Assembly (NCBI GenBank): GCA_937930275.1
Contig: CALGLM010000329.1
Span: 1 to 34,206, forward strand
Direction: 5' to 3'
From: an uncultured Ignavibacteria bacterium
Lineage (GTDB): Bacteria > Bacteroidota > Ignavibacteria > Ignavibacteriales > Melioribacteraceae
Length of the DNA: 34,206 nt
Part shown: positions 1-8,613 of the stretch, one piece after another
Position numbering within the stretch: position 1 is the first letter of the stretch
Layout of the letters: each line of letters opens with the position of its first letter
The notes under the pieces: generated by a model
Told to the model about the DNA's origin: nothing
The model's input: only the letters and a program-made list of their open reading frames with translations
The model's database searches: none
Translations under genes and position numbers: made by a program

Positions 1-477
1 AATTGAATTAAATACGGGGAATAATCCGTTAAGAGTCGTGAATATTAACTTGGCTTTATCTTTAAGTGAGTAACTGATGCCTTGTAAAATTTTAAAATTC
101 TCTTCGTCGGTTTCCATAAGCGGAAAACTTCCTTCACATAACATTATCGCATAATCGAATTCTTTGTTAAAGGATAAATTACGAGCATCAAGTTGCATAA
201 CTTTAATATTAACGCCAATGTTGTCAGCTTTTTCACGCGCTTTTTTAAGCATATTTTCAGATAGATCAATTCCTAACACATCATAACCACGCTTGGTTAG
301 TTCTATTGTATGTCTGCCGGTTCCACAGCCAATATCTATAATTTTTTTTGATTTATCAAAGCCAAATTCTTGCTCTAAAAAATTACATTCACCAAGTGTA
401 CCTTTAGTAAAGCACTCGTTTTCATATTTTTCGGCATAATTTTCAAAAAGTTTTTCGTACCAACTTATTTTTTCCAT
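1..477 (-). CDS. Class I SAM-dependent methyltransferase, 3' end beyond window
   Basis: The reading frame is open from an ATG at 475-477 to the window edge (159 codons), so the C-terminus is missing. The N-terminus begins MEKISWYEKLFENYAEKYEN, followed by the SAM-binding motif I, IIDIGCGTGRH, about residues 46-56, and then the acidic post-I strand in RGYDVLGIDLSENML. These mark a Rossmann-fold methyltransferase of the Methyltransf_25/11 type. The substrate cannot be told. The gene diverges from the sensor kinase at 614 across a 136-bp AT-rich gap. The same motif arrangement (KRG-DVLG-D-NM) recurs in the broken methyltransferase at 13396, so the two belong to related families. The family call is firm and the substrate is unknown. 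Confidence 0.85.
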   Translation of the reverse strand, partial: MEKISWYEKLFENYAEKYENECFTKGTLGECNFLEQEFGFDKSKKIIDIGCGTGRHTIELTKRGYDVLGIDLSENMLKKAREKADNIGVNIKVMQLDARNLSFNKEFDYAIMLCEGSFPLMETDEENFKILQGISYSLKDKAKLIFTTLNGLFPVFNSI

Positions 478-613
478 TATTTAACCTTGGTTTTATTATT
501 AATCAATTGATAAAATAGTTTTAAAAATTAAAAATAATATATATGAAAACAAAATTAATGAAAAAGAATAAAAAAATAATTATATTAGCAATAAATGTAG
601 TAGGAGTTTTTTT

Positions 614-3382
614 ATGTCTGAGCATTTGATTAATCAAAAACTTAGCTGTGAAGATAAAGGAACATTAATAAATATTATTGATAAGTATGAAGAACAAATA
701 AATTCTTTAAAATATAAAATATCAAGTTTAGAAGAAGAAAGTATTCGTAATAGTACAATAATATCCGGCACTGAAGCCGGAACATGGGACTGGAATTTAA
801 TAAACGATACAATTATTGTGAATAACAGATATTTAGAAATTTTAGGGTATTCGCCTAACGAGTATAAGTTAAACAACTCTAAAGATTGTTTTAACCTAAT
901 TCACAAAGAAGATAAACCAAAAGTTGAATACGAAATACAGCTTCATCTATTAGGAGTAAAAAAATCGCTTGAGTGCGAATTTAGAATGAGGAATAAGAGC
1001 GGAAATTGGGTCTGGATATTAACTAAAGGGAGGGTTTACAAAAGAGATGAAAGAGGAAAACCGGAGATGATTGCGGGGATGCATATTGATATAACTTTTT
1101 CAAAACAACTTAAGGAAAAGTATGAAGCAAATTTAGAATTATGGCATTCTGCTTTCGATTTTCATACTTCAGTAATGTTATTGATAGACCCGTTGAGCGG
1201 AAAAATTATTGATGCAAATTATAGTGCCGGTAAGTTTTATGGGTATTCGATTGATGAGCTAAAGAAGATGAATATATCGGAGATTAATGATTTAAGTCCG
1301 GAACAAATTAATGCAGAAAGGTTAAGCGCTTTTAATAGTGAAAGAACGTACTTTATATTTCCGCATAAATTAAGTACGGGTGAAATACGAACTGTTGAAG
1401 TTAATTCTTCAAAAGTTTTCATTAATAATCAAGAACTTCTATTTTCCATTATTCATGATATAACTGATAGAAAACTTGCCGAAGAGAATCTTAGATTAAG
1501 CGAAGAAAAGTACAGGACAATATTAAAAACGGCATTAGACGGTTTTTTAATTTTGGATATTAACGGAAATATAATAGAAGCAAACGAGTCTTATTCCGAA
1601 CTGAGCGGATATAGTATTGACGAACTTAGGGAGATGCATATAATAAATTTATCAGCAGTTTATAATTTAGAAAGTTTAAACGCTAAAATAAGCGAAATTA
1701 AAAATGGAAGATCATTACGTTACGAAACAAAGCATAAAAGGAAAGACGGGACTATTTATGATGTAGAAGTTAGTGTTAAATATCAAAATATAATAGACGG
1801 AGGAATATTTATTATTTTTATACATAATATTTCCGAAAGAAAATCGGTAGCAAACAAATTTAAAGCAATGCGTGAAAATTACGAACGGCTATTAAATAGT
1901 ATTGACGAATTTATATTTGTTTTCTCAGAAAAAGGAGAAATATTATTTGTTAACAGTGAAGTAACAAACCACTTAAATTATAAAGATGATGATTTAGTTA
2001 CAAAAAATATTAAGGACATCTATGGTATTGGAATTGAAGAACTTACCAATGTAGGGTTATCGAAAATTGACGAAAAAATATTGCCGAAATATATTTTTAA
2101 TAAATCCGGCGAAAAAATTTCGGTTGAATCGAGAATAATCAAAGGAATATGGAATGAAAATTCTGCTTATTTTGGATTATCAAAAGATATTTCTCAAATA
2201 TTAAAGTCGGAAGAAAAATTTGAAAAAGTATTTAATAATAATCCGGTAGCTTGTGCAATATCTGAGACTAAGACGGGAAATTATGTTGATATAAACAACG
2301 CATTTTGCGAATTATTTGAATATACATTTGAAGAAGTAATAGGTAAAAATGCAATTGAACTTAGAATTTTAAATGATAGAATAAAAAACGAAATATTAAA
2401 AAATTCCGATTTAAAAGGGGGCTTAAAAAATTATGAAACAATTTTGTTTACTAAAACCGGAAAGCAGAAACACATAATATTAACAATAGATACTATCCAC
2501 GTGTTTGATAAAATATTTCGTTTTTCTGTAGCTGCCGATATTACTGATTTAAAGGAAGCACATATTAATTTAACAAAAATTAATGAAGATCTAAATGAAT
2601 CAAAAAATTTAGTAGAACAGATATTGATTGAAAAAGAAACAGTTATAAATCAACTGAACGAAACAAAAGCAAATTTAGAAAAAATAAATATTGAAAAAGA
2701 TAAACTGTTTTCGGTTATTGCGCATGATTTGAGGAGTCCTTTTCAGGGATTTTTGGGATTGACAGAATTATTGGCTAATGATTTAGAAGCTATACCTGCG
2801 GATGAGATGAAAGATTTATTACTAAGATTTAATATAAGCACAAAAAGAATTTATAATTTGTTATCAAACCTACTGGAATGGAGCAGAATGCAAAGAGGGC
2901 TTATTTCTTTTGAGCCACAAAACCTCGATATTTCAAAAATTGTGGATCAAATAATTATGTTTTATATTGATAACAAAAAAGATATAAAAATTATTAACAA
3001 AATACCTGTTAATTCATTTGTGTTTTGTGACGAAAAAATGATAAATTCGGTTATTCGTAACTTACTAAGTAATGCTATTAAATTTTCAAATAACAACTCT
3101 TCTATAATAGTGGATATTTCTCTATTGGATAACGAATTTAGCAAAATTAGCGTTAAAGATGAAGGAATCGGAATTCCGGACTTACTATTAAAAAATTTAT
3201 TTGTAATAGGCGAAAAGGTGGGTAGAAAAGGGACGTTAGGAGAAGAAAGTACCGGTTTGGGACTATTATTGTGTAAAGAATTTATTGAAAAAAATAACGG
3301 AAAAATATGGGTTGAAAGCAAACTAAATGAAGGCAGCATTTTTTATTTTACTTTGCCAAATAAAACGTCATTTGAACTTTAG
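614..3382 (+). CDS. Cytoplasmic multi-PAS sensor histidine kinase
   Basis: This is a 922-residue two-component sensor that would sense through tandem PAS domains and autophosphorylate a histidine. No membrane segment is visible, so it is probably cytoplasmic. A short coiled coil (about 20-44) is followed by five PAS/PAC units (about 45-165, 175-290, 298-415, 418-535 and 540-655), a second coiled coil, then HisKA with phospho-acceptor His704 in VIAHDLRSPF. The HATPase_c domain has the N box at NLLSNAIKF (from N816), G1 at DEGIGIP (from D849) and G2 at STGLGL (from S879). It has no receiver domain. TAGGAG sits just ahead of the ATG. The stop is 9 bp before the next kinase, so the two are probably co-transcribed. 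The signal and partner regulator are unknown. Confidence 0.9.
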   Translation: MSEHLINQKLSCEDKGTLINIIDKYEEQINSLKYKISSLEEESIRNSTIISGTEAGTWDWNLINDTIIVNNRYLEILGYSPNEYKLNNSKDCFNLIHKEDKPKVEYEIQLHLLGVKKSLECEFRMRNKSGNWVWILTKGRVYKRDERGKPEMIAGMHIDITFSKQLKEKYEANLELWHSAFDFHTSVMLLIDPLSGKIIDANYSAGKFYGYSIDELKKMNISEINDLSPEQINAERLSAFNSERTYFIFPHKLSTGEIRTVEVNSSKVFINNQELLFSIIHDITDRKLAEENLRLSEEKYRTILKTALDGFLILDINGNIIEANESYSELSGYSIDELREMHIINLSAVYNLESLNAKISEIKNGRSLRYETKHKRKDGTIYDVEVSVKYQNIIDGGIFIIFIHNISERKSVANKFKAMRENYERLLNSIDEFIFVFSEKGEILFVNSEVTNHLNYKDDDLVTKNIKDIYGIGIEELTNVGLSKIDEKILPKYIFNKSGEKISVESRIIKGIWNENSAYFGLSKDISQILKSEEKFEKVFNNNPVACAISETKTGNYVDINNAFCELFEYTFEEVIGKNAIELRILNDRIKNEILKNSDLKGGLKNYETILFTKTGKQKHIILTIDTIHVFDKIFRFSVAADITDLKEAHINLTKINEDLNESKNLVEQILIEKETVINQLNETKANLEKINIEKDKLFSVIAHDLRSPFQGFLGLTELLANDLEAIPADEMKDLLLRFNISTKRIYNLLSNLLEWSRMQRGLISFEPQNLDISKIVDQIIMFYIDNKKDIKIINKIPVNSFVFCDEKMINSVIRNLLSNAIKFSNNNSSIIVDISLLDNEFSKISVKDEGIGIPDLLLKNLFVIGEKVGRKGTLGEESTGLGLLLCKEFIEKNNGKIWVESKLNEGSIFYFTLPNKTSFEL

Positions 3383-3391
3383 GGAATTTAT

Positions 3392-6300
3392 ATGATTATT
3401 ATCGAAATAATTTACAATTTGGCTATTATTGTGGCAGTAAGTGTTGTTTCGGGTTTTGTAGATAAACGATTTGATAGAAAAAGCAATTTGGGGAAAATAT
3501 TGCAAGGCATAGTTTTTGGCTTTATTGCAATACTCGCAATGTTTAACCCATATCAATTAACACCGGGTATATTTTTTGACGGAAGGTCTATTATATTAAG
3601 TTTAGGGGCACTCTTTTTTGGAAATATTACGGGAATTATTTCCGGAGTTATGGCAGTAGCTGTACGACTAATTATTGGCGGTGACGGAGCATTTGTAGGA
3701 AGTTCCGTTATCATGTCTTCGGTAATTGTGGGTCTGTTATTTAACTTTTTAAAGAAACATGACTATTTAGTAATTAATAATATAACTTTATACCTCTTAG
3801 GCATTTTAGTCCATTTAGTTATGCTTTTTTTAATGTTCTTTTTACCAAAAAATTTTGTTTGGATCACTTTTAGAACAATTGCCGTTACGGTTTTATTAGC
3901 TTATCCGTTTGTAACTATTCTAATAGGTAAAATTTTAAATGACCAAGCTGAAAATACTGAATTAATTAGAGAGCTTAAAGAAAGTGAAGCTAAACACAAA
4001 TCAATTGTAGAAAATAGTTTTGACGTGATTTTTACAATGACAACAACCGGTTTTTTTACTTATGTATCTCCTTCTTGGGAAATTAAATTAGGGCATAAAC
4101 AAGAAGAAGTTTTGGGAAGGCATTTTAGCGAATATGTACACCCCGAAGATTTAAATAGATGTGAACACTTTGTATTAAAAATTTTAACAAATTTAAAAAT
4201 AGAAGAAGGCATTGAATACAGAGTAAAACATAAGGACGGCTATTGGCGTTGGCATTCGACAAGTGCTGTCCCAATTACCGATAAAGAGGGAAATACGATT
4301 GGGATTGAAGGGATTGCAAAAGATATAACAGATAATAAAAAAATCAAACTTGAACTTGAGTATAGTGAGGAAAAACTAAATTACTTTATACAAAACTCAC
4401 CAATGGCAGTAATTGAATGGGATTCTGACGAAAGGATAAGTAGATGGACAGGAGAAGCTGAAAAAATATTTGGATTTACCGAAAAAGAAGTTTTAGGTAA
4501 AAATGCGGAAGAATTAAAATTAATATACGAAAAAGATATCAATACTGTAAAAAATGATCATAGTTTACTTGTAACAGGAGTAAAAAACTATATAGTTACA
4601 GTAAATAGGAATTATACTAAAGATAGAAAAATCATTTTTTGCGAATGGTATAATACCGTACGAAAAGATTATAAAGGTAAAATTTTATATTCACTATCTC
4701 AAGTTTTAGAAGTTACGGAGCGAATAAATGCCGAAAAAGCGTTGGCAGAAAATAGAACAAGACTAAACGATATTGTTACATTTTTACCGGATCCAACATT
4801 TGCCATTGATAAAAACAAACGAATTATATTATGGAATAAAGCTATGGAGGAAATGACCGGATTTACTGCTGCTGAAATGATAGGAAAACAAGACCGTGAA
4901 TATGCAATTCCTTTTTACGGCGAAAAAAGACCGGTTTTGTTAGATTTAATATTTTCGGATGACGAAGAGATAAAATCTAAATATAAAGAAATATTAAAAA
5001 AAGGAGACTCATTTACAATAAGTATTTTCTGCCCGAGTTTATACAAGAATAAAGGAGCATGGTTATATAGTAAAGCTTCGCCGCTGTATAATAGTGAAGG
5101 GGAAATAATAGGTGCTATTGAAAGTATGCGTGATATTACTTATCAAAAAATGCAAGAAGAAACCGAAATAAAAAGACTTGAGCAACTTACTTTGCAACAG
5201 GAAATATTAATTGAAACAGCAACCTCCGAATATTTAAATAAGGGAGACATTAAACTTTTATATCAATTTTTAACAGAAAGGATAGGAAATTACCTAAAAG
5301 CAGAAAGGACTTCTATTTGGCTATTTAATGATGAATTTAGCAAACTTGAATGTATAAACTTATATGAGCTGAGCAAAAAAACACATACAAAAGGTGATAT
5401 TCTTGAATATGATGAATTTAAAAACGAATTTGAAGCTCTTAAACGCTCAAAATTTGTTGATGCAAGTTACCCATATCAAGATCCGAGAACAAAAGGATAC
5501 GTTGATAAATACTTTAGTAAACTTAACATCACTTCGATGTTAGATAGCGTTATAAGGTTTTCTGATAAGTTGCTTGGTATTATATGTGTTGAGCATGTAG
5601 GCGTGCAACATATTTGGAGTAGCGAAGAAATTTCGTTTTTATGTCAATTAGCTGATCAGATTGCCATCGCAATATCAAATCATCAAAGAAAAATTGTTGA
5701 AAAGAACTTAAAAAAACTTTCTATGGCAGTTGAACAAAGTCAAATTTCTATTGTGATAACAAATAAAGATGCAATTATTGAGTATGTCAATCCAAAGTTT
5801 CTTGAAATTTCGGGATACACAATAGATGAAGTTATGGGTAAAAATCCAAACATGTTAAGCTCTGACTATTTCGGTAAAAACGATTATGCAAAAATGTGGG
5901 AATTATTAATAGCAGGCGAAAAATGGAACGGAATTTTTAGAAATAAGAAGAAAAACGGTGAATTATATTGGGAAAGTGCAACAATAACTCCCTTAAAAAA
6001 CGAAGACGGTGTTATAACAAATTACGTTGCCGTAAAAGAAGATATTACGTTAAAGCAAGAAATGGAAACTAATCTTAAAAAAGCTCTTGAACATGCAGAG
6101 GAGATGAACAGACTTAAATCTAATTTTTTGGCTAACATGAATCACGAAATTAGAACTCCGTTGAACGGAATGCTCGGTTTTGCAGAAATTTTAACAATGG
6201 AGCTAAATAACCCAATTCATAAAAATATGGCTGCAACTATTCTATATTCCGGAAAAAGATTGGGTGAAACTTTAAACTTAATTTTAGATTTATCAACAAT

Positions 6301-7249
6301 TGAATCACAAAATGTTGAACTGGACAAAAAAAGAACCGAAGTTATAACCACTGTTGAAAAAATTGCCTTAAGTTTTAGAGAAACAATTGAAAATAAAGGA
6401 ATTAGACTAAAATTTGATTCAAAGTTAAAATCATGCTTTTCGGAATTAGACGAACACTTTTTTGTTCGTGCAGTTCATAACATTATAGATAATGCTGTTA
6501 AATATACTGAAAAAGGTGAAATAAATATTGAAGTCGGAATTTTATTAGAAGATGATATTAAATACATATTTATTAATATAAAAGATACGGGAATAGGAAT
6601 TCCCGAAGATAAAATTCCTGTAATTTGGCAAGCTTTTAGGCAAGTAAGCGAAGGTTTAAACAGGGGTTACGAGGGAACAGGTTTAGGCTTAACAATTGCA
6701 AAAAAAATTATAGAACTAATGCACGGTTCAATAGAAGTTAAAAGTAAATTAGGGCAAGGTACCGAGTTTATTGTAAAAATACCTTATTTGGATGAACTTG
6801 AATCACAAAGTAATGAAACTGAAAAAAATAATATTAGTAATTTACTACCCGAAGAAGTATTTGAAAAAAGAGTGATTAATAAAAAATTACTGTATGTTGA
6901 AGATGACGAAATAAATAGAAGTGTTGTTAAAATATTTCTTAAAAAACTTTTTGATGTATTTACTGCAGAAGACGCTCAAAAAGCAATAGAAATTATTAAT
7001 AAGGAAAAATTCGATGTTATTTTAATGGATATTAATTTAGGGGTAGGTCTTAACGGTTTGGATTTAACTAAAGAAATTAGAAAATCCGAGCTCTATAAAA
7101 ATACTCCGATAATTGCCGTGACTGCTTATACCGCTGATATTGATAAAGAAGAATTTATTAAAGCCGGATGTACTAATTATATAATTAAGCCTTTTAATAG
7201 GAATACCTTAATTGCTAACTTAAAGGAAGTTTTATTAAAAACCGAGTAA
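3392..7249 (+). CDS. Hybrid histidine kinase with LytS-type 5TM sensor, PAS, GAF and REC domains
   Basis: The 1285-residue protein opens with a five-to-six-helix membrane region (about 1-182) of the 5TMR-LYT type. Family hallmarks are NP at 52-53, the FFDGRS segment from about 61 and the glycine-rich LIIGGDGAFVG segment near 93-103. Three PAS units (about 205-325, 330-450, 455-590), a GAF domain (about 610-765) and a fourth PAS (about 773-895) follow. HisKA carries His918 in MNHEIRTPLNG. The HATPase N box starts at N1030. The C-terminal receiver has phospho-acceptor Asp1213 and Lys1266. It therefore combines a membrane input with an internal phosphorelay step. It follows the five-PAS kinase by 9 bp. 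The kinase-receiver core resembles that of the protein at 21416, suggesting paralogy. LytS relatives often respond to envelope or metabolite signals; the ligand here is unknown. Confidence 0.9.
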   Translation: MIIIEIIYNLAIIVAVSVVSGFVDKRFDRKSNLGKILQGIVFGFIAILAMFNPYQLTPGIFFDGRSIILSLGALFFGNITGIISGVMAVAVRLIIGGDGAFVGSSVIMSSVIVGLLFNFLKKHDYLVINNITLYLLGILVHLVMLFLMFFLPKNFVWITFRTIAVTVLLAYPFVTILIGKILNDQAENTELIRELKESEAKHKSIVENSFDVIFTMTTTGFFTYVSPSWEIKLGHKQEEVLGRHFSEYVHPEDLNRCEHFVLKILTNLKIEEGIEYRVKHKDGYWRWHSTSAVPITDKEGNTIGIEGIAKDITDNKKIKLELEYSEEKLNYFIQNSPMAVIEWDSDERISRWTGEAEKIFGFTEKEVLGKNAEELKLIYEKDINTVKNDHSLLVTGVKNYIVTVNRNYTKDRKIIFCEWYNTVRKDYKGKILYSLSQVLEVTERINAEKALAENRTRLNDIVTFLPDPTFAIDKNKRIILWNKAMEEMTGFTAAEMIGKQDREYAIPFYGEKRPVLLDLIFSDDEEIKSKYKEILKKGDSFTISIFCPSLYKNKGAWLYSKASPLYNSEGEIIGAIESMRDITYQKMQEETEIKRLEQLTLQQEILIETATSEYLNKGDIKLLYQFLTERIGNYLKAERTSIWLFNDEFSKLECINLYELSKKTHTKGDILEYDEFKNEFEALKRSKFVDASYPYQDPRTKGYVDKYFSKLNITSMLDSVIRFSDKLLGIICVEHVGVQHIWSSEEISFLCQLADQIAIAISNHQRKIVEKNLKKLSMAVEQSQISIVITNKDAIIEYVNPKFLEISGYTIDEVMGKNPNMLSSDYFGKNDYAKMWELLIAGEKWNGIFRNKKKNGELYWESATITPLKNEDGVITNYVAVKEDITLKQEMETNLKKALEHAEEMNRLKSNFLANMNHEIRTPLNGMLGFAEILTMELNNPIHKNMAATILYSGKRLGETLNLILDLSTIESQNVELDKKRTEVITTVEKIALSFRETIENKGIRLKFDSKLKSCFSELDEHFFVRAVHNIIDNAVKYTEKGEINIEVGILLEDDIKYIFINIKDTGIGIPEDKIPVIWQAFRQVSEGLNRGYEGTGLGLTIAKKIIELMHGSIEVKSKLGQGTEFIVKIPYLDELESQSNETEKNNISNLLPEEVFEKRVINKKLLYVEDDEINRSVVKIFLKKLFDVFTAEDAQKAIEIINKEKFDVILMDINLGVGLNGLDLTKEIRKSELYKNTPIIAVTAYTADIDKEEFIKAGCTNYIIKPFNRNTLIANLKEVLLKTE

Positions 7250-7267
7250 TAAAATATTAAGGCATAT

Positions 7268-7290
7268 TTACTTATTTTAAGTAATTTTTT
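7268..7290 (+). terminator. Weak AU-rich intrinsic terminator after the kinase pair
   Basis: TTACTT (7268-7273) and AAGTAA (7279-7284) form a perfect 6-bp stem with a 5-nt loop, followed at once by six T's. It lies 18 nt after the stop of the hybrid kinase. The stem is short and A/T-rich, so it is a weak candidate, but its position and the T-run fit. Confidence 0.45.
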
Positions 7291-7590
7291 GTTTTAATTT
7301 AATAATAATATTTATAGAATTTAATATTAAAGTTATTGGTTACCGGTTTTATATTTATTAAACTTTCCGCACGCAATTTAACAAATTTAGTAAGTCTACT
7401 TTTTAAACAATTATATTAATAAAAAACTTTATATTTGTATAGTGCAAAAAGTACATTTGTAAATAATAAATATCATAAAAAAGCAGTTCATTAAGAATTA
7501 TTATTTGGATAAAATGTGGTTAAAATTATAATCACACAATTAATAATTTTTTAGCTTAATATGAAATTTCTAAAAAATTGAGTTTAGTTA
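7291..7590. other. AT-rich intergenic region before the FecCD permease
   Basis: About 300 bp without a gene. Two matches to the Bacteroidota -7 consensus TAnnTTTG occur (7430-7437 and 7452-7459), but neither has a TTG at the expected distance upstream. An A/T-only hairpin (AAAATTAT 7522-7529 with ATAATTTT 7543-7550) is expected by chance at this composition. Nothing resembling a cobalamin riboswitch or a clear Fur-type operator was seen. Confidence 0.4.
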
Positions 7591-8592
7591 ATGGGAAGTA
7601 ATTATAATTCACCAATAAAACGTTTATCGGTAATTCTGCCAATCTTAGTTATTATCGGAATGGTTGCAATTTTTGTTTCTGTTTTATCAGGAAGTGTTAA
7701 AGTAGAGTTTAGTGATATTATAAATTACCTTTCGGGTAACAATAGAGTTAACGAAGAGCTATCGGTAATTTTAGGCATACGTTTTAGTAGAATTGTACTT
7801 GCTTTTTGTGTAGGAGCAGGGTTAAGTGTTACCGGTGCCGTTTTTCAAGCCATTTTAATCAATCCTCTTGCAGAACCGTACATACTGGGAGTTAGTAGTG
7901 GTGGTACTTTTGGTGCTATTTTAGCAATCTTCCTCGGTCTTTCTTTCACAATGGTAACTTCGTTTGCAGCAGTCGGGTCAATTTTAATTATCTTTTTAGT
8001 TTTTGTTTTAGGAAGAAAATTGGGGGAGTTAGAACCTAACGTTTTATTACTTACCGGTATTATGATTAGCGCATTTTTTAGTGCTTTAATTCTATTACTT
8101 ATTACTTTACTAAATGATAGTTTAAGGACTGCAGTATTTTGGATGATAGGTAATTTAGCTAACGCCGATCCAAACGCTGTGTTTGTTATTGCACCGGCTA
8201 CATTTATATTATCATTTATCTTGGTAATTTTTGCTCAAAAATATAATGTTCTTGCATTAGGAAATGAACATGCCTTAAGCTTAGGGGTTAATACAAAACT
8301 AATAAAAACAATAAGCTATTTTACTTCAAGCTTGTTGATAGGGTTTATAGTTTCGGTAAGCGGAATAATCGGATTTGTAGGTTTACTTATTCCGCATGTA
8401 TGTAGAATGATTTTTGGTAATGATAATAGAATAATACTTCCGTCATCATTTTTTATTGGAGGTACTTACCTAATAATAGCGGATACTATTGCAAGGACTG
8501 TTTTATTGCCAGGCGAGATACCTGTAGGGGCAATAACTGCATTAGTGGGTGCTCCCGTATTTATTTACTTAATGAAACGCAGATATAATTAA
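7591..8592 (+). CDS. FecCD/BtuC-family ABC transporter permease
   Basis: This 333-residue polytopic inner-membrane protein has the length and hydrophobic pattern of the FecCD family, the permease subunits that import iron-siderophore, haem or cobalamin. Family motifs include the RFSRIVLAFCVGAGLSVTGA segment and the following QAILINPLAEPYILGVSSGG stretch. The region GIIGFVGLLIPHVCRMI in the last third is the family's coupling region for the ATPase. Neither the ATPase nor the periplasmic binding protein is beside it: upstream is a kinase and downstream a convergent secreted protein only 21 bp away. The partners must lie elsewhere, or the gene is a remnant of a larger locus. The fold call is firm and the substrate is not known. 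Confidence 0.9.
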   Translation: MGSNYNSPIKRLSVILPILVIIGMVAIFVSVLSGSVKVEFSDIINYLSGNNRVNEELSVILGIRFSRIVLAFCVGAGLSVTGAVFQAILINPLAEPYILGVSSGGTFGAILAIFLGLSFTMVTSFAAVGSILIIFLVFVLGRKLGELEPNVLLLTGIMISAFFSALILLLITLLNDSLRTAVFWMIGNLANADPNAVFVIAPATFILSFILVIFAQKYNVLALGNEHALSLGVNTKLIKTISYFTSSLLIGFIVSVSGIIGFVGLLIPHVCRMIFGNDNRIILPSSFFIGGTYLIIADTIARTVLLPGEIPVGAITALVGAPVFIYLMKRRYN

Positions 8593-8613
8593 AACAATCT
8601 TTTTATTTGTCTT

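Noticed and set aside
7430..7459. Two TAnnTTTG matches as promoters for the FecCD gene
   Set aside because: Neither has TTG at 19-21 nt upstream; the motif alone is expected by chance in A/T-rich DNA.
7522..7550. A/T-only hairpin (8-bp perfect arms) ahead of the FecCD gene
   Set aside because: Arms made only of A and T are frequent by chance in this DNA, there is no T-run after it, and it does not end a gene.
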